A stretch of 51,884 bases of DNA, from positions 1,603,234 to 1,655,117 of the forward strand of contig BFEA01000346.1 in NCBI GenBank assembly GCA_003427395.1. Reading direction: 5' to 3'. Both the position numbers and the translations under genes were made by a program. Under the pieces are notes generated by a model. That model ran no database searches. It worked only from the letters and a program-made list of their open reading frames with translations, and was not told the origin of the DNA. Each line of letters starts with the position of its first letter. The first letter of the stretch is position 1. The DNA comes from Chara braunii (lineage: Eukaryota; Streptophyta; Charophyceae; Charales; Characeae). This document shows, piece after piece, positions 19,978-32,350 of the stretch.

Positions 19978-21100
19978 CTCTGTCACTCGTCGCAGGGGTA
20001 ACAGATGCGGACAAACCAACGTCTGCATTCGAGACAATGGGGAACTACTGGTATCGCCTCCCACTTGCCAAAACAGGAAACATGCCGTCAATTTTCCGGT
20101 TTTGATAACTGCATCCTTCAGAAGGGCAGAAAAACGGGCTGCTATGGTGTCTCACTTCACGAGACTCTCCCATGTGCCGTGGGGAAATTTCCTTGCTTTT
20201 TGTGCGCAGAGGTGGGGTCCAGGACTCTATCTCTGGGGTCCCACTTGAGGTAAGGTGTCCGAGAAGTTCGCAGCCAGGAGGGTGCGCATATTTCTTAGAG
20301 ATGTCTTATTGTATTGGCACGGGGTATTTTGCCCCCCAAAGGAGCACAGCATGTTGGTCTAGGGTTCAATCCAGCAGACATGTTGGTTCGATGGTGTCAA
20401 TACGGCAAATTCAATAATGTTGCCCAAGGATGTCAAGGGTTGTCCGTTTTCATCGAGGGCAGAAAAAGAAAGAAAAAGATAATGCGGACATCACGAGCGA
20501 ATCTAGCGGTGGTGGAGTGTGGGGAGGCGTGATAGGCTCCAGCCTGGCGTGAACCGTGAGGACGATGACATACTCGTCAGTTCCAACTGGATCCAAACGC
20601 GACCGATAAAAACAAAAGAATAAGAAACAAATAATATGCGACCCGGGGCAAAATTTCAAATTTTCATCCGTGAGGCGGGGAGGGACGGAGGGAATAAGGG
20701 CTCCGGGTATACCTCCAGCGTTTCGTCCGCCTGGCCTGGAATGTCCAGCAGCAGAGTGAAACACGCAGACGGGTCCATACCAGTGCGTGCAGCACTACAG
20801 AGCCCAGGCGATTACAGGGCTCGCGGTTGAACAAGGCAGCGTGTTCGTGTGACACGAGAGGACGGCAGCACTCCTGTCCTGTGTGTCGTACGTAGCGTAT
20901 TGCGCGGCCTGCAGGACAGCATACAGAGCTCCGGCTCGGGAGAGCCCCTACTACGAGTGGCAGAGCGGGAGCTCTAACCGTGAAGCGCAGCTGGACCCGT
21001 CTCCATCAGTTCCTCTGCAGACGAGGATCCTTGGCGGTACAGAGGGGTTGACGGGAAAAGCAAGGTTTTATACGGGCTACCGTAAGCTTTAGGAGTAGAA
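19975..21100. other. No gene seen between the (GA)n tract and the actin upstream region
   Basis: GC-balanced sequence. Overlapping short frames on both strands have no recognisable domains. Some sequence near 20200-20260 repeats words (GGGGTCC, ACTCTATCTCTGGGGTCCCA), but no structure is clear. Confidence 0.4.
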
Positions 21101-21179
21101 CGGAGAGTTATGAATTCTCATTACTGTCCGGCAATATCAAGGGTTCTCACACAGTCCAGGGAACAGTAGTGAAGGTGCC

Positions 21180-21680
21180 CGTGGCGGAGCGCCGGGGTTG
21201 GTTTCTTATTCCCGCCTTTCGCCTCCGGTCGGTGTCTTGCGCGCGCGTCCTCTCGCACTTTGGGCCCCTTGCCCGCAGCGCCATCCGCGCCGCTGCGCAT
21301 GATTCCCACCCTTATGTTGGTCCGTTTTCGACCTGAGCATTTTCTATCAATCAATTCTTGCGACACGCAAGGGCAGGGCAGCGCAGCGCAGCTCAACGCG
21401 GCGCCGCGCGTGTCTCGGCCAATAGGTTGCGCAGGTCTTCCTTCGATTAATCCGGGCTTGCCGGCTTTCGAGGAGAGGTTTTGCCGGTCGAGCTGGGTGT
21501 AAGGGCCGGGGGAATTCTGCTTCTTCAGACGCAGGGAGTGACATCCACTTCATTGTGTCTTTGTTTCCACGCCATACTTCCATTCTCGTCACCTTCGACA
21601 CTGTTGTGGGACTGTTGTTCGAGGAGGGGACTGGGCGGCGGGGCTTGGTTGGTTGGTGAGGCGCGGAACAGATCTTCGCG
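21180..21680 (+). promoter_or_regulatory. CpG-rich region upstream of actin, with CCAAT motif
   Basis: Composition changes sharply here: frequent CpG (GCGCGCG near 21240, GCGCAGCGCAGC near 21381, GGCGCCGCGCG near 21400). A CCAAT motif lies at 21419-21423, about 260 bp before the start codon. A TTTATAC sequence at 21066-21072 is too far upstream to be taken as the TATA box without transcript data. I infer a promoter and 5' untranslated region from position and composition only. Confidence 0.35.
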
Positions 21681-24600
21681 ATGGAGGGAGAAGAGGAAAC
21701 TCTCGCTATCGTGTGCGACAATGGCTCCGGTATGGTGAAGGCTGGATTCGCCGGAGATGATGCCCCTCGCTCCGTGTTTCCCAGTATTGTGGGTCGACCT
21801 CGGCACACTGGGATTATGGTAGGAATGGGATTGAAGGATGCCTATGTGGGAGATGAAGCGCAGTCGAAGAGAGGTATCCTCAGTTTGAAATATCCCATTG
21901 AGCACGGAGTTGTGAGTAACTGGGATGACATGGAGAAGATTTGGCACCACACCTTTTATAATGAGCTTCGTGTGTCTCCGGAAGAACACCCGGTGCTGTT
22001 GACCGAGGCTCCTCTGAACCCCAAGGCGAATAGAGAAAAAATGATCACAAGTACGTATTTCTCTTGTCCTCTCTCCAGTGTGTTGTTTTTTTCCTGTATG
22101 TGATGTCCCTGCCGCGAGGTTCCTCTCCCTTGGTAGGTTTTTGTTTGCGTGTTGTGTTGAGTTCGCTAGATATCGAGAGCTTTTGGCCTTTTGGGGTTTG
22201 CATCTCCCCACCTGTAGCACGTGGAGGCGATTTTTTTATTCCTGTGTGAAAACCCTTAGTCTTTCAAGACTTACCCTAGTTTCAGTAGTCGAGTGGAAGT
22301 CTCTGTTGCTGTGTTACTTCCCGTATGTGTTGGAGTGAGTACAGGATCATGCTTTGCCCTGTCTCGACGATCATTAGCTGATAATCCTCGTTGCTACGAA
22401 CACCTGCACTCAACATCGAGTCACTTTTTGCGGGCTCGTCAATCTCCGTCGCTGTCAGAGTTCTTTACCTGCGAGTGACACCTGTTGCCTTTGGCACCAC
22501 TAACAATATCCTGTGCAAGAGTATTGAGAATATCCAGTGTTGTGAGCCTTAGCAGCGTAGTTATCCACCATCGCATTGCAGCAATTGAAAGGGCATTGTA
22601 CCCAGAGTACTGCTGCTCACCTTCAATTGGTTCTGTCGATGTGTGCCTTGGTGAAGATATGGATGCTAATGCTGTTGGGCATTCTTGCATGTGTTGTGGG
22701 TGAAGATATGGTGTTTTTTAGCCTTGAAGTCGCCGTGTGATAATGTTCTTCATGGCGTTTCTTTCGCTCTCATCTTTGGCATTTGTGTCCGTGATCTTTC
22801 GCTCTCATCTTTGGCATTTGTGCCCGTGATCTGTCATGAGAGGTAGTGTTTGCCTCATAACATGGAAGGTCTGTGGCATGTCCGCGCTCTGCCTCCCCGC
22901 TGATCGTTTTCGTTTCGCCCTGCGCTGATCGTTTTCGCGCTGCTCGCTCTCCGGGTGCTCTAGCCTGCTCGTTCTCGCGCTGCTCGTTTCCTCGCGTACT
23001 ATTCTGTGGCGTTTGGTTTTTGGAAAGGCAGTATGCATTCGCTGCTCGTTTCCTCGCGTACTATTCTGTGGCGTTTGGTTTTTGGAAAGGCAATATGCAT
23101 TCAATGTCAGAAGTCGTTCCCTCTCATATTGCACGGTTTGTCTAGCCGTTTGTTTTTGCGACTCTTCTTTTTTCTGTTTGCACATTTCCTATCGCTACCG
23201 GTTCGGGAATTTCCCCGCTTAGTGCGTGTCCCGTGACGGTACCGATGGTCAACCTTCCTTGTGTTTGTAGGCCGTATCCTGTGCCGTGATCTGATCGATT
23301 CTTGTGCTTGCGTTTCCGTTTGATATTGATTCTTGGTCTTGCATTTCTGTTTCGCATTTCGTATGTGTTTATGGGCCTACATCGCTAGTCGCTTTGCACA
23401 CCACGAGCAGGTCCTTTCGCTCTTTCGTTTGTAGTTGTTCGACTTTGTGATCTCCTGCCAATCTCTGTCCACGTGCATTCCATTGTTCATAAACCCTGTC
23501 GTTTGCTATCGACTTCGCCTGTGATCGCTTGTCTTTAATCGCCGCCGTTGTTGACCTCCTTCGTTGGCAGTTCCTACTTACGCGCCCTTCGACTGAGTAC
23601 ACACCGTTTCTTATTTATGTATTTCTTCCGTTCTTAATGCCTTTATTTTTTTTGGACTTGTTATTCTCTTTGTAAGAACCCACCCCGCAAGTCCTTAAAA
23701 AGTACCTCGGCGTTGTGATCTCTTCCTCGGTCGTCAATCCTTGTCCTCCTTACGCGCCCTTCGACTGTATTGCGCGCGTCTTCGTTTTCATCCTTGTTTC
23801 TGTTTGTAATCGTGTTATGCATTTCCTCCGTTCGGAATGCCGTAATCCTCCGTTTTTCTTTTAAAGCTCTTTAACCTTCCGGTTTTTTATATTCCTTCGA
23901 TTTGTGATCTCTTCCTCGCTCCCGAATCTATTTCCTCTGATTGTTCTTCCTGCGTTGGTCACGTTTCCTAACGTGGAATCCTCTCGACATGTTTATCGTC
24001 CGCTTCCTGAATCTCTATGTTTGTAGTCCGTCATTGTCGTTTACCTTCCTACGTTTGTCTTCTCCCTATGTTTGCGTTTTTTCGTTTGCTGTCCCCTTCG
24101 TGCTCTTGCTTATCTTTGTTTGTTATCCCTTTCCGTTGTTTAAGATGTCTTCCTTCGTTCGAGAATGCGTTCGACTGGATGTGCCTTCCATCGATTGGTA
24201 TCGTCGTCGACCGTAATTCCTGACCTTCGTTTTTCGGTTGTGATTCTCGTGTTCACACTCTATTAGTTCTACTGTCTTATTTGAAGTGTTTCTTACGCTA
24301 CTAATAGTGATACTACGCTTACATGCGTATGTGAAAGCCTATGAAATCATTTATTGATCGGTGAGGTTGTGGTCCCTCAAGGAATGCCAGGCCACAGCTT
24401 TGCCCGGTTTTTCATTCGTGTTTCACCCTCGCCGGTCGATACCCAATTCTTCCGGGAGGAGTCGTGCCCGAAGGAGCTTACCGAGTGATGTCTGCTTGCG
24501 GTTGTGTGTGAGCCTGTTTAAGCTGTACGGGGCTACTGTTTTCCCCTCTCCGGGTCCCTTTTGGGCACTGTAGTGTAGATTTTCTTGTGTGAGAAAGATT

Positions 24601-26575
24601 GCACATTGTTGACTTGTAGGTTGCCCCGTTTGACTTCGTTGTCGTTAGTATCCAATTGCATCGGAGTGTCAATGGCGTGAGGATTCGTGTGGTCCAGCGT
24701 GTTCCTTGATATGTTCACTGCGTTGATGTTTGTTCTATTTAATATAGCCTGACATTGATGTCAAGGGTGCTTTCACGGGCTTAGGAAGTGGTTAGACTAA
24801 TGGTGGAAGAACATGGCGTGCCTGGAATTCTGCGGGCGTGGAGTGAGTTGTTTTTCTCCCTGAATGTTGCCCTGCAGAACTCGCAGTGGAATGAACGAAT
24901 ACGCTGGAGTATATGGTGGTGTTCTCTATCCGGGTCCCGAATAGAACGCGCGCTCATTGTAGCTGCATGTGGGCACTTTTCAGTCCCGGTGCAGTGAATA
25001 TGATGGTGTTCTCTATTCGGGTGAATAGACGATATGTAGTGCAATGAAACCAACGAGCACGCAGTCGCACTTGAAGCAAGCGGGTTGTCTCTAACGAGGC
25101 ATTGCAGATATCAGAGTAAGGGAACGGGGTTCTTTGCTAGCGAGGCATTGCAGATATCAGAGTAAGGGAACGGGGTTCTTTGCCGGAAGAGAACGCCGGT
25201 GGTATCTCGATTTCTTTGCGTACTCGTTGCTCATGTTTTATGTTTTCTCTTGTAGGTGTATCTTAGTGAGGACTCGCCTGGGGTGACTTGTAATAGCGGA
25301 ACTGCGCTGGAAGTCGTATATTCGCTTGTTCTCTGCTGTCAATGTGTTCACTCTCGTTTGTTAGTTAATCTTTATCGAGCGATGGTCTCAGGCGCTTGTT
25401 ATCCAATGTGACGTTGTTCTCGAGTGAATGTTTGTTGCTTTTTCTCCGTCGCTTCATTGAATGTCTGCATTAATTTGCGCCCTTTCTTTTTATCCGTCGC
25501 TTTATTTAATGTCTTCATTAATTTGTTTCCTGTCACTTATGGCCTCGCCCACACAACTCTGTACACGCATTTCGACGCTTTTCGGACCTTATTTGAACTG
25601 TTAAAACTCCGAATGCATCTCCTGGTCCAGAAATCGATGAAGTGCATGCAGACTGTTTTGTAGTGGAGCGAAGCCTCCAGTTTGTTAGCTGTTACCGAGT
25701 GATGTGGTCTCTGGGGCCAGTTGTCTGACGTGGTTCTTGTGGTGGATGTGTTTATCGATTGTCTTGTCGATGCGGTGGCGGTCGTGAAAACGTTTGTCGT
25801 CTGGTGAGCAGTCATGTTTGAGACGTTCGCGACCCCGGCCGTGTACGTTGCGATCCAGGCCGTGCTCTCGCTGTATGCCAGTGGACGTACGACTGGGATT
25901 GTTCTGGATTCAGGAGATGGTGTGACCCACACGGTTCCAATTTATGAAGGGTTTGCCATGCCCCACGCCATCCAGAGGCTGGACCTCGCGGGAAGAGATT
26001 TGACGCAGTACCTGTGCACAATTCTGACGGAGAGAGGGTATTCGTTTACGACCACTGCGGAACGGGAAATTGTGAGGGATATCAAGGAGAAGCTAGGGTA
26101 TGTGGCATTGGACTTCGAGAAGGAGATGGACACGGCAATCCATAGCTCATCGCTGGAGAAGTCGTACGAGCTGCCGGACGGACAGGAGATCAGTATTGGA
26201 GCAGAGAGGTTCCGCTGTGCGGAAGTGATGTTCAACCCTGCGCTGGTTGGGCTTGAAGCGCCGGGTATTCATGCCACTACCTACAATTCGATCATGAAGT
26301 GCGACGTGGATATCAGAAGAGAGTTGTATTCGAATATCGTTCTCAGCGGTGGCTCCACGATGTTCCCTGGAATATCTGACAGGATGAGCAAGGAGGTGTC
26401 GACAATGGCCCCGCCGACGCTGAAGATCAAGGTCGTCGCGCCGCCGGAAAGGAAGTACAGTGTCTGGATTGGTGGGTCTATCTTGTCCTCGTTGAGCACG
26501 TTCCAGCAGATGTGGATTGCGAAGGCCGAGTATGATGAGGCCGGACCGGGCATTGTTCACAGAAAGTGCTTCTAA
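21681..26575 (+). CDS. Actin, two exons (21681-22050 and 25812-26575)
   Basis: Conventional actin: an ATP-binding protein that polymerises into cytosolic filaments for transport, shape and division. Joining the exons gives 377 residues plus stop, with no internal stop. The donor is A|GTACGT and the acceptor GAGCAG|TC, splitting one Ile codon (phase 1) and giving KMITIMFETF, the same length as the usual KMTQIMFETF. Visible landmarks are DNGSGM with Asp13 and Lys20, the KYPIEHG histidine (75), Gln139, LDSGDG with Asp156/Asp159, and the end IVHRKCF. The start ATG has G at -3 and +4; no other start keeps the family's N-terminus. It is more divergent than typical actins: ITIM for TQIM, MPHAIQ for [14 protein letters not shown] for [16 protein letters not shown] for DGQVITIG, and [20 protein letters not shown]. 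Nucleotide-contact residues are kept, so I expect a functional, perhaps specialised actin. An intact pseudogene is unlikely because the frame is open across both exons. Confidence 0.96.
22762..22831 (+). repeat. Tandem duplication, 2 x 35 bp, in the intron
   Basis: TTTCGCTCTCATCTTTGGCA and the following 15 nt are repeated head to tail with one difference (GTGTCC / GTGCCC). Confidence 0.95.
22979..23102 (+). repeat. Tandem duplication, 2 x 62 bp, in the intron
   Basis: A 62-nt unit beginning GCTGCTCGTTTCCTCGCGTA is repeated head to tail with a single difference (GGCAGTATG / GGCAATATG). The near-identity indicates a recent event. Confidence 0.97.
25091..25182 (+). repeat. Tandem duplication, 2 x 46 bp, in the intron
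   Basis: A 46-nt unit, CTAACGAGGCATTGCAGATA onward, is repeated head to tail with one difference (CTAACG / CTAGCG). Confidence 0.97.
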
Positions 26576-29500
26576 TCGACAGGTAAACGTTGTCGGGCTC
26601 ATCCCGTTTATGGCTATGGCTTGCAGCAAAGTGGTGCTGCTGCTGCATTGGCTGTTGGGACAGACAAGATAGATAGATTTGCTGCCGATGATTGGTGGCG
26701 AGACAGATTTTTTTCTTTGTAGTAGAGGGTTTGGATTGATACATAACACACACAGTGATGCATTTGTTTTTTGGGGCGGAGAATGATGGCCCTGGATGGT
26801 GGATGGAACTGTGAGGAGTGTCGCATAGAGTGGGAGGCTGCTGCGTTGTCTTGGGGGGTTGAGGGAATGGGAGGGGTGAGGAAAAATTAGAAGAGAAGTT
26901 TGATGAAGGTACCGTCGTTTTATTGGGATGAAACAGGACGGCGAATACGATGACGAGACTGAGGTAGGAAAGAGCGGGAGAGAGCAGTGGAAGGCGCAGT
27001 GGAAGGCGCAGTGACAGGAGAGAGCAGTGCAAGGCGCAGCAGTGACAGGCTGGTGAGTGGCAGGTGAACTGTGAGGAGAAAAGCAAGCATGCGTTGAGCA
27101 GGCAAGAAAAGAAACGAGGAGGCAAGCGTCCTATATGATTTTCTATGCGTAGTGTTTGTATCCGTCCCTCGTGACTGAATCTGTAAATGGTTTTCGGTCG
27201 ATGGAACATACTTTTCTTGTCGCTCTTTCAAGCAAGCGGGGTATGTAGGTTGTAGCTTTTCTCGACGCGCAGCTACGCTCTGAAAAGAAAAGCGCTACGA
27301 GCTGAAGACTCTTATCGTTAAGAAGCTTGCGTTCCTCTTTTCATTCTCTTTCGTCTGCTCTCTCGCATTTATGGCTTGGACATACCGAGTTTCTCTCCGT
27401 CGCACTTGTCTGATCTTCCTTTCGGAAGGCCTTCACGCGTATCCGTTCCCGTCCTGCGGTGTTGGTGTCGTCGTTTTCGTCGTCTTTGCACGTCCTATGT
27501 ACTCGGGCCGGGCGTTGGGCGGGCGTTACTTGTGTCTACTTGCATCGGGGAAGCAACGCTTATGGCGGTCGCCCCTCCCACGACTTATGTTAATCAGTAG
27601 TGTCCTAGCGGTCTGAAAGATGTCAAGAAATGGGGAATGATTGTGAAGTGTTTGAACTCATTTGATTTCTTCCTCGCGTCGCATCGTTGCATTGACGCTA
27701 TGCGATGCGGTGTGGGTATATATACGAGATATCAGTCGATAGAGGTGGAGGGCGACACTTGTGAGGGCGAAGCATATACCTCGCCGGCGAGAGCGTTAAT
27801 GGTTTTCACTGTAGCGAAGGGCCTCGTTCTGTCGCTGGATTTGCTGGAGGGCATGTGTCTAGTCGGGAAGTCTAAAGCTTTACGGGTACATGCGATAGAT
27901 ATACAAGCTCTACGGGAGCATACGAAAGAATAACCTCTGCAGGCGCTCTTCGGGTGATGTGAGAGATGGGGGAAAAAGTGCAATGATTGTGTTCGTTGGG
28001 TCCGTTCCGAGAACCGGCCAATCGACTGTGGCGTTCGCAGTGTTAATGCGCGGATTGGGCCTTCAGCGTCGGAGTAACAGTTTCTGTCTATCTGTTGCAG
28101 GCGCGCTGGAAGAAACGCGATGGGATCGTGAGCTCGGTTGACATGGAGAGCCGCAACAGTGGTGGGGTTCTCGACGTTCCTGTAGGGCTGTTCAGGAGAG
28201 TTGAGTAGCTAGATTGACGGGACGTGTTGGCGGGGGCGGGCGGGGGGAGGGGGATGGGAGGGGGACTAACTGGGAGACTAAGCCGCCAACCCTTTTTGGC
28301 TGCTTCTGTTGTTGTGCATGTTTATATTGAGGGGGGCGGATTCGAGAGGACAGGTCAGGAGCTGTCGGTGATTACTGAACCAGGTGGTGGATTTATCTTC
28401 TGCCGTTGTGCGGGCGGAGTCCTTGGGCTCCACCTGTCTCGTCGAGGAGCAGCAGTGTGGGCAGAATTAGGGAGAATGAAAAGTAATAAACCGATTACGA
28501 TGATGGCTCATGCGGTCGTCTGTGGAAGGTGGTGCTGCGGTTGGGATTGGGAGGCGGTACGGAGCAACGGTTGGGATTGGGAGGTGTTGCCTTTCGCTCG
28601 TGGTTTCGACTGTCAGAATTGGCCCGGTCCGTCCACGATATGGTGGAGCATTGAATTCTTTTGTTCTCTTGTCATTCGATGGTGCCATGCAATGCAAAGA
28701 AGAGGAGCGGTTTTGTGTCGTTTGCTTAATGGCCCTCCGCGGCGGTTTTTTCACTGCTTTAAAATCGTGTGTAGTGATGAATGCCGGCTGCAAGTAGTCG
28801 GCAAGATGTACGTAAACTCTATTGTTCTCTCGCTGCGTAGGTGTTTCAGGTGGTGGTGTCTATTTTGGGTACCATATGGGAATACAAATTCAAGATACAT
28901 TGTGTGAACTCGGGTGGGTATTAATGACTCATTTTCTCCTCGTTGCTTCTCGTTCGTTAATCTCTCCCCGAGTGGGGCTTGTTACCTCGTGAATCCTCGC
29001 TTTCGTTTCGATTTACTCTCTCATGTGCATGGCTCAGTTATAGGTTCGGTATGGATTGCTGCCTTTGGTATCGATGGCTGGTGTGTGTGTACTGTTTTGA
29101 GAGATTTTGTTGGTGGCTTGCATGGATGGCTGTATGTGGGCAGTATATGGCGCCGTACATTGCGGCATCTCTCCCAGTCTTGTAGGGTTACTGTCGTAGC
29201 TCTGGACTCGTGGCGCTGAACTCAGCGCAGAGCAGTTCAGACAATAGAGCGATCGTGCGTTTCTATCCCATGCAACGCAAACGTCATCCTATGGATGAGT
29301 GGTGTTTTCCACGTTTTTGTATGTATTTCCTCGGAACGGTCTGTTTGCGGAGATTGAGTTGAGCTTATTATGATTTGTCAAGTGCTTCAGTTCTCGTGTT
29401 TTGTGAGAAATGGCCAGACCGTCTGGTCTTGTTGGGGGGGGGGGGGGTTGAATTTTGCCGAGGAGAGGGGGCCGGGGGATTTGCTTTCGGGAGCAAAGAA

Positions 29501-30345
29501 GGGTCGGGGTACCGAGGTATGAGGGCATTGAAAATGAGGCGCTGGAGTAATTATGAGCATTTTTAAGATCTGTCTATGGACAACAATTGCTGTCTCTCCC
29601 CCCCTCCCCCCCCTTGGATCGCCAGTTTCAATATCACTCGTGTCCGACCGTTGCTTTGTTGTCGTAATGGACGCCCTCTAGGTGTGTCAGTGTGTGTGCT
29701 CCTGATGTTCTGTGTCGTCTCATGACGTCTGTTTTTTTTTTCGATGTTCAGGTGCACCTATGCTGTGCCCTGTTTCTTTCTTTTTTATCAACAGCATTTT
29801 CCTCTAGGACGCGTGCCCGTTATTCGTGAACGCGTGTCGGTTTCCTGTGTACGTGAAAGATCGGACGGCGTCGATTTGCAGCGGTGAAGGATCTGTATGT
29901 ATGGCTGTATCGAGTATGTGAAGGAACAAAATGGATGGTGCTCTCTAATGCTTTCTGAGGCACTTGTCTATGCCGTTGTTGGGTGCTTAGGAACAGAAAT
30001 CATATGTTCTCTGACGCACTCGGCTATCACGTTGTTAGTTGTGCCTTTTGCTGAGGCTGTAACCTGAGCAGAAGCGAGAATCTATGGTAGTGGACGTTAT
30101 AGCCCTTTCATGGGATCTGGCTTGCCCCCACGAGCATGGGCTGTTAACAAGGGCAAGTAATGTAAGGGACTGGTATATATTAAAGCAAAGTCACGTTATT
30201 CATACTGGATGAGAGGAATCTTAGTGGGAACCGTCAGCTAGAACTGCGTTGGTAATCGGTCATGAAGTGCACAAACTAACAGAGGCAACGTCTTAAACTT
30301 CTATGCGTGCGTAGGTGTGGTGGCGTGCCTTTGCGAGTGTGCGCT

Positions 30346-30475
30346 TGCTCGTGAAACGTTTAATTGCGCTATGCGGCCATGATCTATCTATCTATCTATC
30401 TATCTAACATCCTGCTCGTGAAACGTTTAATTGCGCCATGCGGCCATGATCTATCTATCTATCTATCTAACATCC
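30346..30475 (+). repeat. Tandem duplication with an embedded (ATCT)n
   Basis: TGCTCGTGAAACGTTTAATT, then GCGCTATGCGGCCATG, an (ATCT)n tract and AACATCC occurs twice head to tail (30346-30412 and 30413-30475). The copies differ by one base and by tetranucleotide number. Confidence 0.95.
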
Positions 30476-32107
30476 TACGGATATCACGGCATGCATGTAG
30501 TCAGGTGTCTGCTTCAGTCGACCGTGAGTTAGTCGACCGTGCATTAATCGGTGGACCTCTGTTGCGTTGATGCGACTGGATTTTGTGGCTACTCAAGGCG
30601 TGAGTGGAATGGACCTGAGGCCATCTATGTTCTTCGCAAAATATGTGCCGGTGTCTGTGCAGCTTATGCTCGTCTTTTGCTGAAGTAGAACCTCGTGATC
30701 TATGCTATTTTCTTTATTGCGGACTCCCCGGTTTCTCTGTCGGAGTGCGCTTGCAGTGAAAGGGGTTTTGGAGGGACGCCGGGAAGGGGTTTGAGAGGGC
30801 GGAAGTGTGGTAGGGATTTTCTCCAGGGGAGAGGGAGTGGGGGGTACTTGCATGATGTTGCTACATTCTTGGCTGAGCATAGAATTGCCCTCGCTAGAGT
30901 TGTGGCTTTTGCCTTTCGTGAGTTTATTTTCAGTTCCGGCCGGCATGCTTCTCGCTTCTGCCGCATTTGTGACCCTTGCAGTGACGTGGATGTGGAGGTG
31001 CCGGTTCTGTTTGCCGTCCACATTCAAAGCGCATAATACGATCGGAGTGCCTCTCGCTTCTTGGTTGGAAACGAAGCGTGTACTCGAAGGTACACAAACG
31101 AGAAGGGTGGGGGAGAAAAACACGTCAGGAGTGAGTGGATGAACTGCACTTGTTGATGGCGGGGGCGTGGCGGTTGTTCGTGTTCCACATAGAAAGGACG
31201 TAATCTTGTTGAAAAGCAGCGTATCAAATGGTGTTTTGTCTAAAAGGGGGGTAGGAAACGGGAGAAAAGAAACGCGATAGGAGGGTGGATTGACTGCGTT
31301 GGGTGACAGCGTGGGGGGCTAGAGTAGGGACGGACAAATGGGAAGTAACTTCCTGTCAGGACAGAGAGACGCACAGTTAAGTAGGCACTCAAATCGCAAA
31401 ATCGCAAAAAATCAGCGGCCATATGCAGGCCTCCTAATTGAAGAACTCGATCTGGCCGCTCATTTGGCTGTTCTGTCATTTTGAGAGCCGTGGTAGTACG
31501 AGTAGACTCTGATTATAGTGTGGTTGGCGGTTCATTCGCTCCTACCGCGGTGCCATACCCTTTAGCGTTGATTGGTCTCGGATAGAGGTCGGTATGGTAC
31601 ATCCGATAGAAAACCGTTCTGTGCTTTTGGGGCTTGGAACTGGGGGCACCGAACCCCGAGCACCCCGAGCTGAGGGAAATGTCTACCCTTCCGTTTCCGG
31701 CGACGAAGTAGACTTGCCAGAGCGGGCTACCCGTTTGTGGTCGTAGATTTTTGGTGGCTGGAGGGGCTTTGGATGACGTGGAACGGTGCCACGGAGGGGT
31801 CTTATATTTTGTCGACGGGGACGACTGTATGGAAAAGTGCGTGGATTCGTTTGTTTTGGGCCGTCGATCCTCATGATCGACGATTCGAGATACGAAGTAA
31901 ATGTTTTTTTTTCCCCCCGACTGGGTATGGACGCCGCTGTCAAGACATGCGAAGGCCGAAACAAAAAAAAAAACAGAAAAAAAAAGGTAGCACTGGCCCT
32001 CGGTAATTCAGAGCTATACCATGTCGTTCCTCTGCTTCCAGCGGAGTTCGAACTTGGGTCTGGATTGATTCAAGGATTGATTCGAGATACGAAGTAATGC
32101 GTGTTGA

Positions 32108-32255
32108 TCGGTGCCAGGAGTCTCTCACAGTCTGCTGACAGGGGAGGGGAAGAGAGGGTCGGTGCCAGGCGTCTTGCTGTCTGCTGACAGGGGAGGGGAA
32201 GAGAGGGTCGGTGCTAGGGGTCTCGCAGTCGGCTGACAGGGGAGGGGAAGAGAGG
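32108..32255 (+). repeat. Tandem repeat, three units of ~50 bp
   Basis: Each unit has GGTGCCAGG-type sequence, a variable GTCTCGCAG stretch, then CTGACAGGGGAGGGGAAGAG and AGGG. The 3' half is invariant and the 5' half differs between units. Confidence 0.9.
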
Positions 32256-32259
32256 GGAG

Positions 32260-32350
32260 GTATCTGACGGAATTTGATCTTAAGATCTGATTCCACGTCG
32301 ATTCGAACTCGTAACCTGTTTTGCTAATTTCGCCTGGTTTGAGCTCGTTA
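32260..32350 (-). repeat. tRNA-like fragment, antisense
   Basis: On the minus strand GTTACGAGTTCGAATCG resembles a T-arm/B box, with GCTCTAACGAGCTC about 45 nt upstream. Probably a tRNA-derived repeat remnant. The similar word AGTTCGAACTTGG near 32046 may be another. Confidence 0.3.

Larger units (their letters stand above)
22051..25811 (+). other. Actin intron, 3,761 bp, phase 1
   Basis: Bounded by GT (GTACGT) and AG (GTGAGCAG). It interrupts the codon equivalent to Ile122 of animal beta-actin, very near the animal 121/122 intron but in a different phase. The plus strand is T/C-rich, especially 22700-24300, and there is only a weak pyrimidine tract directly before the acceptor. It contains three tandem duplications (listed separately). 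No nested gene was recognised on either strand; open frames inside it are short and overlapping. Confidence 0.9.

Noticed and set aside
19582-20105. Arg-Glu and Ser-Leu repeat proteins across the (GA)n tract
   Set aside because: Pure dinucleotide repeat interrupted by N; reads open in several frames on both strands.
21525-22220. 231-codon minus-strand frame opposite actin exon 1
   Set aside because: Shadow of the actin coding region and its flanks; no recognisable protein features.
26147-27209. 200- and 243-codon minus-strand frames opposite the actin 3' end
   Set aside because: The coding strand has the clear actin; the reverse frames are low-complexity and continue into purine-rich untranslated sequence.
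28224-28907. 227-codon open frame downstream of actin
   Set aside because: Gly/Trp/Cys-rich, includes a DNA-level duplication (GGTTGGGATTGGGAGG), overlaps opposite-strand frames and has no recognisable domain.
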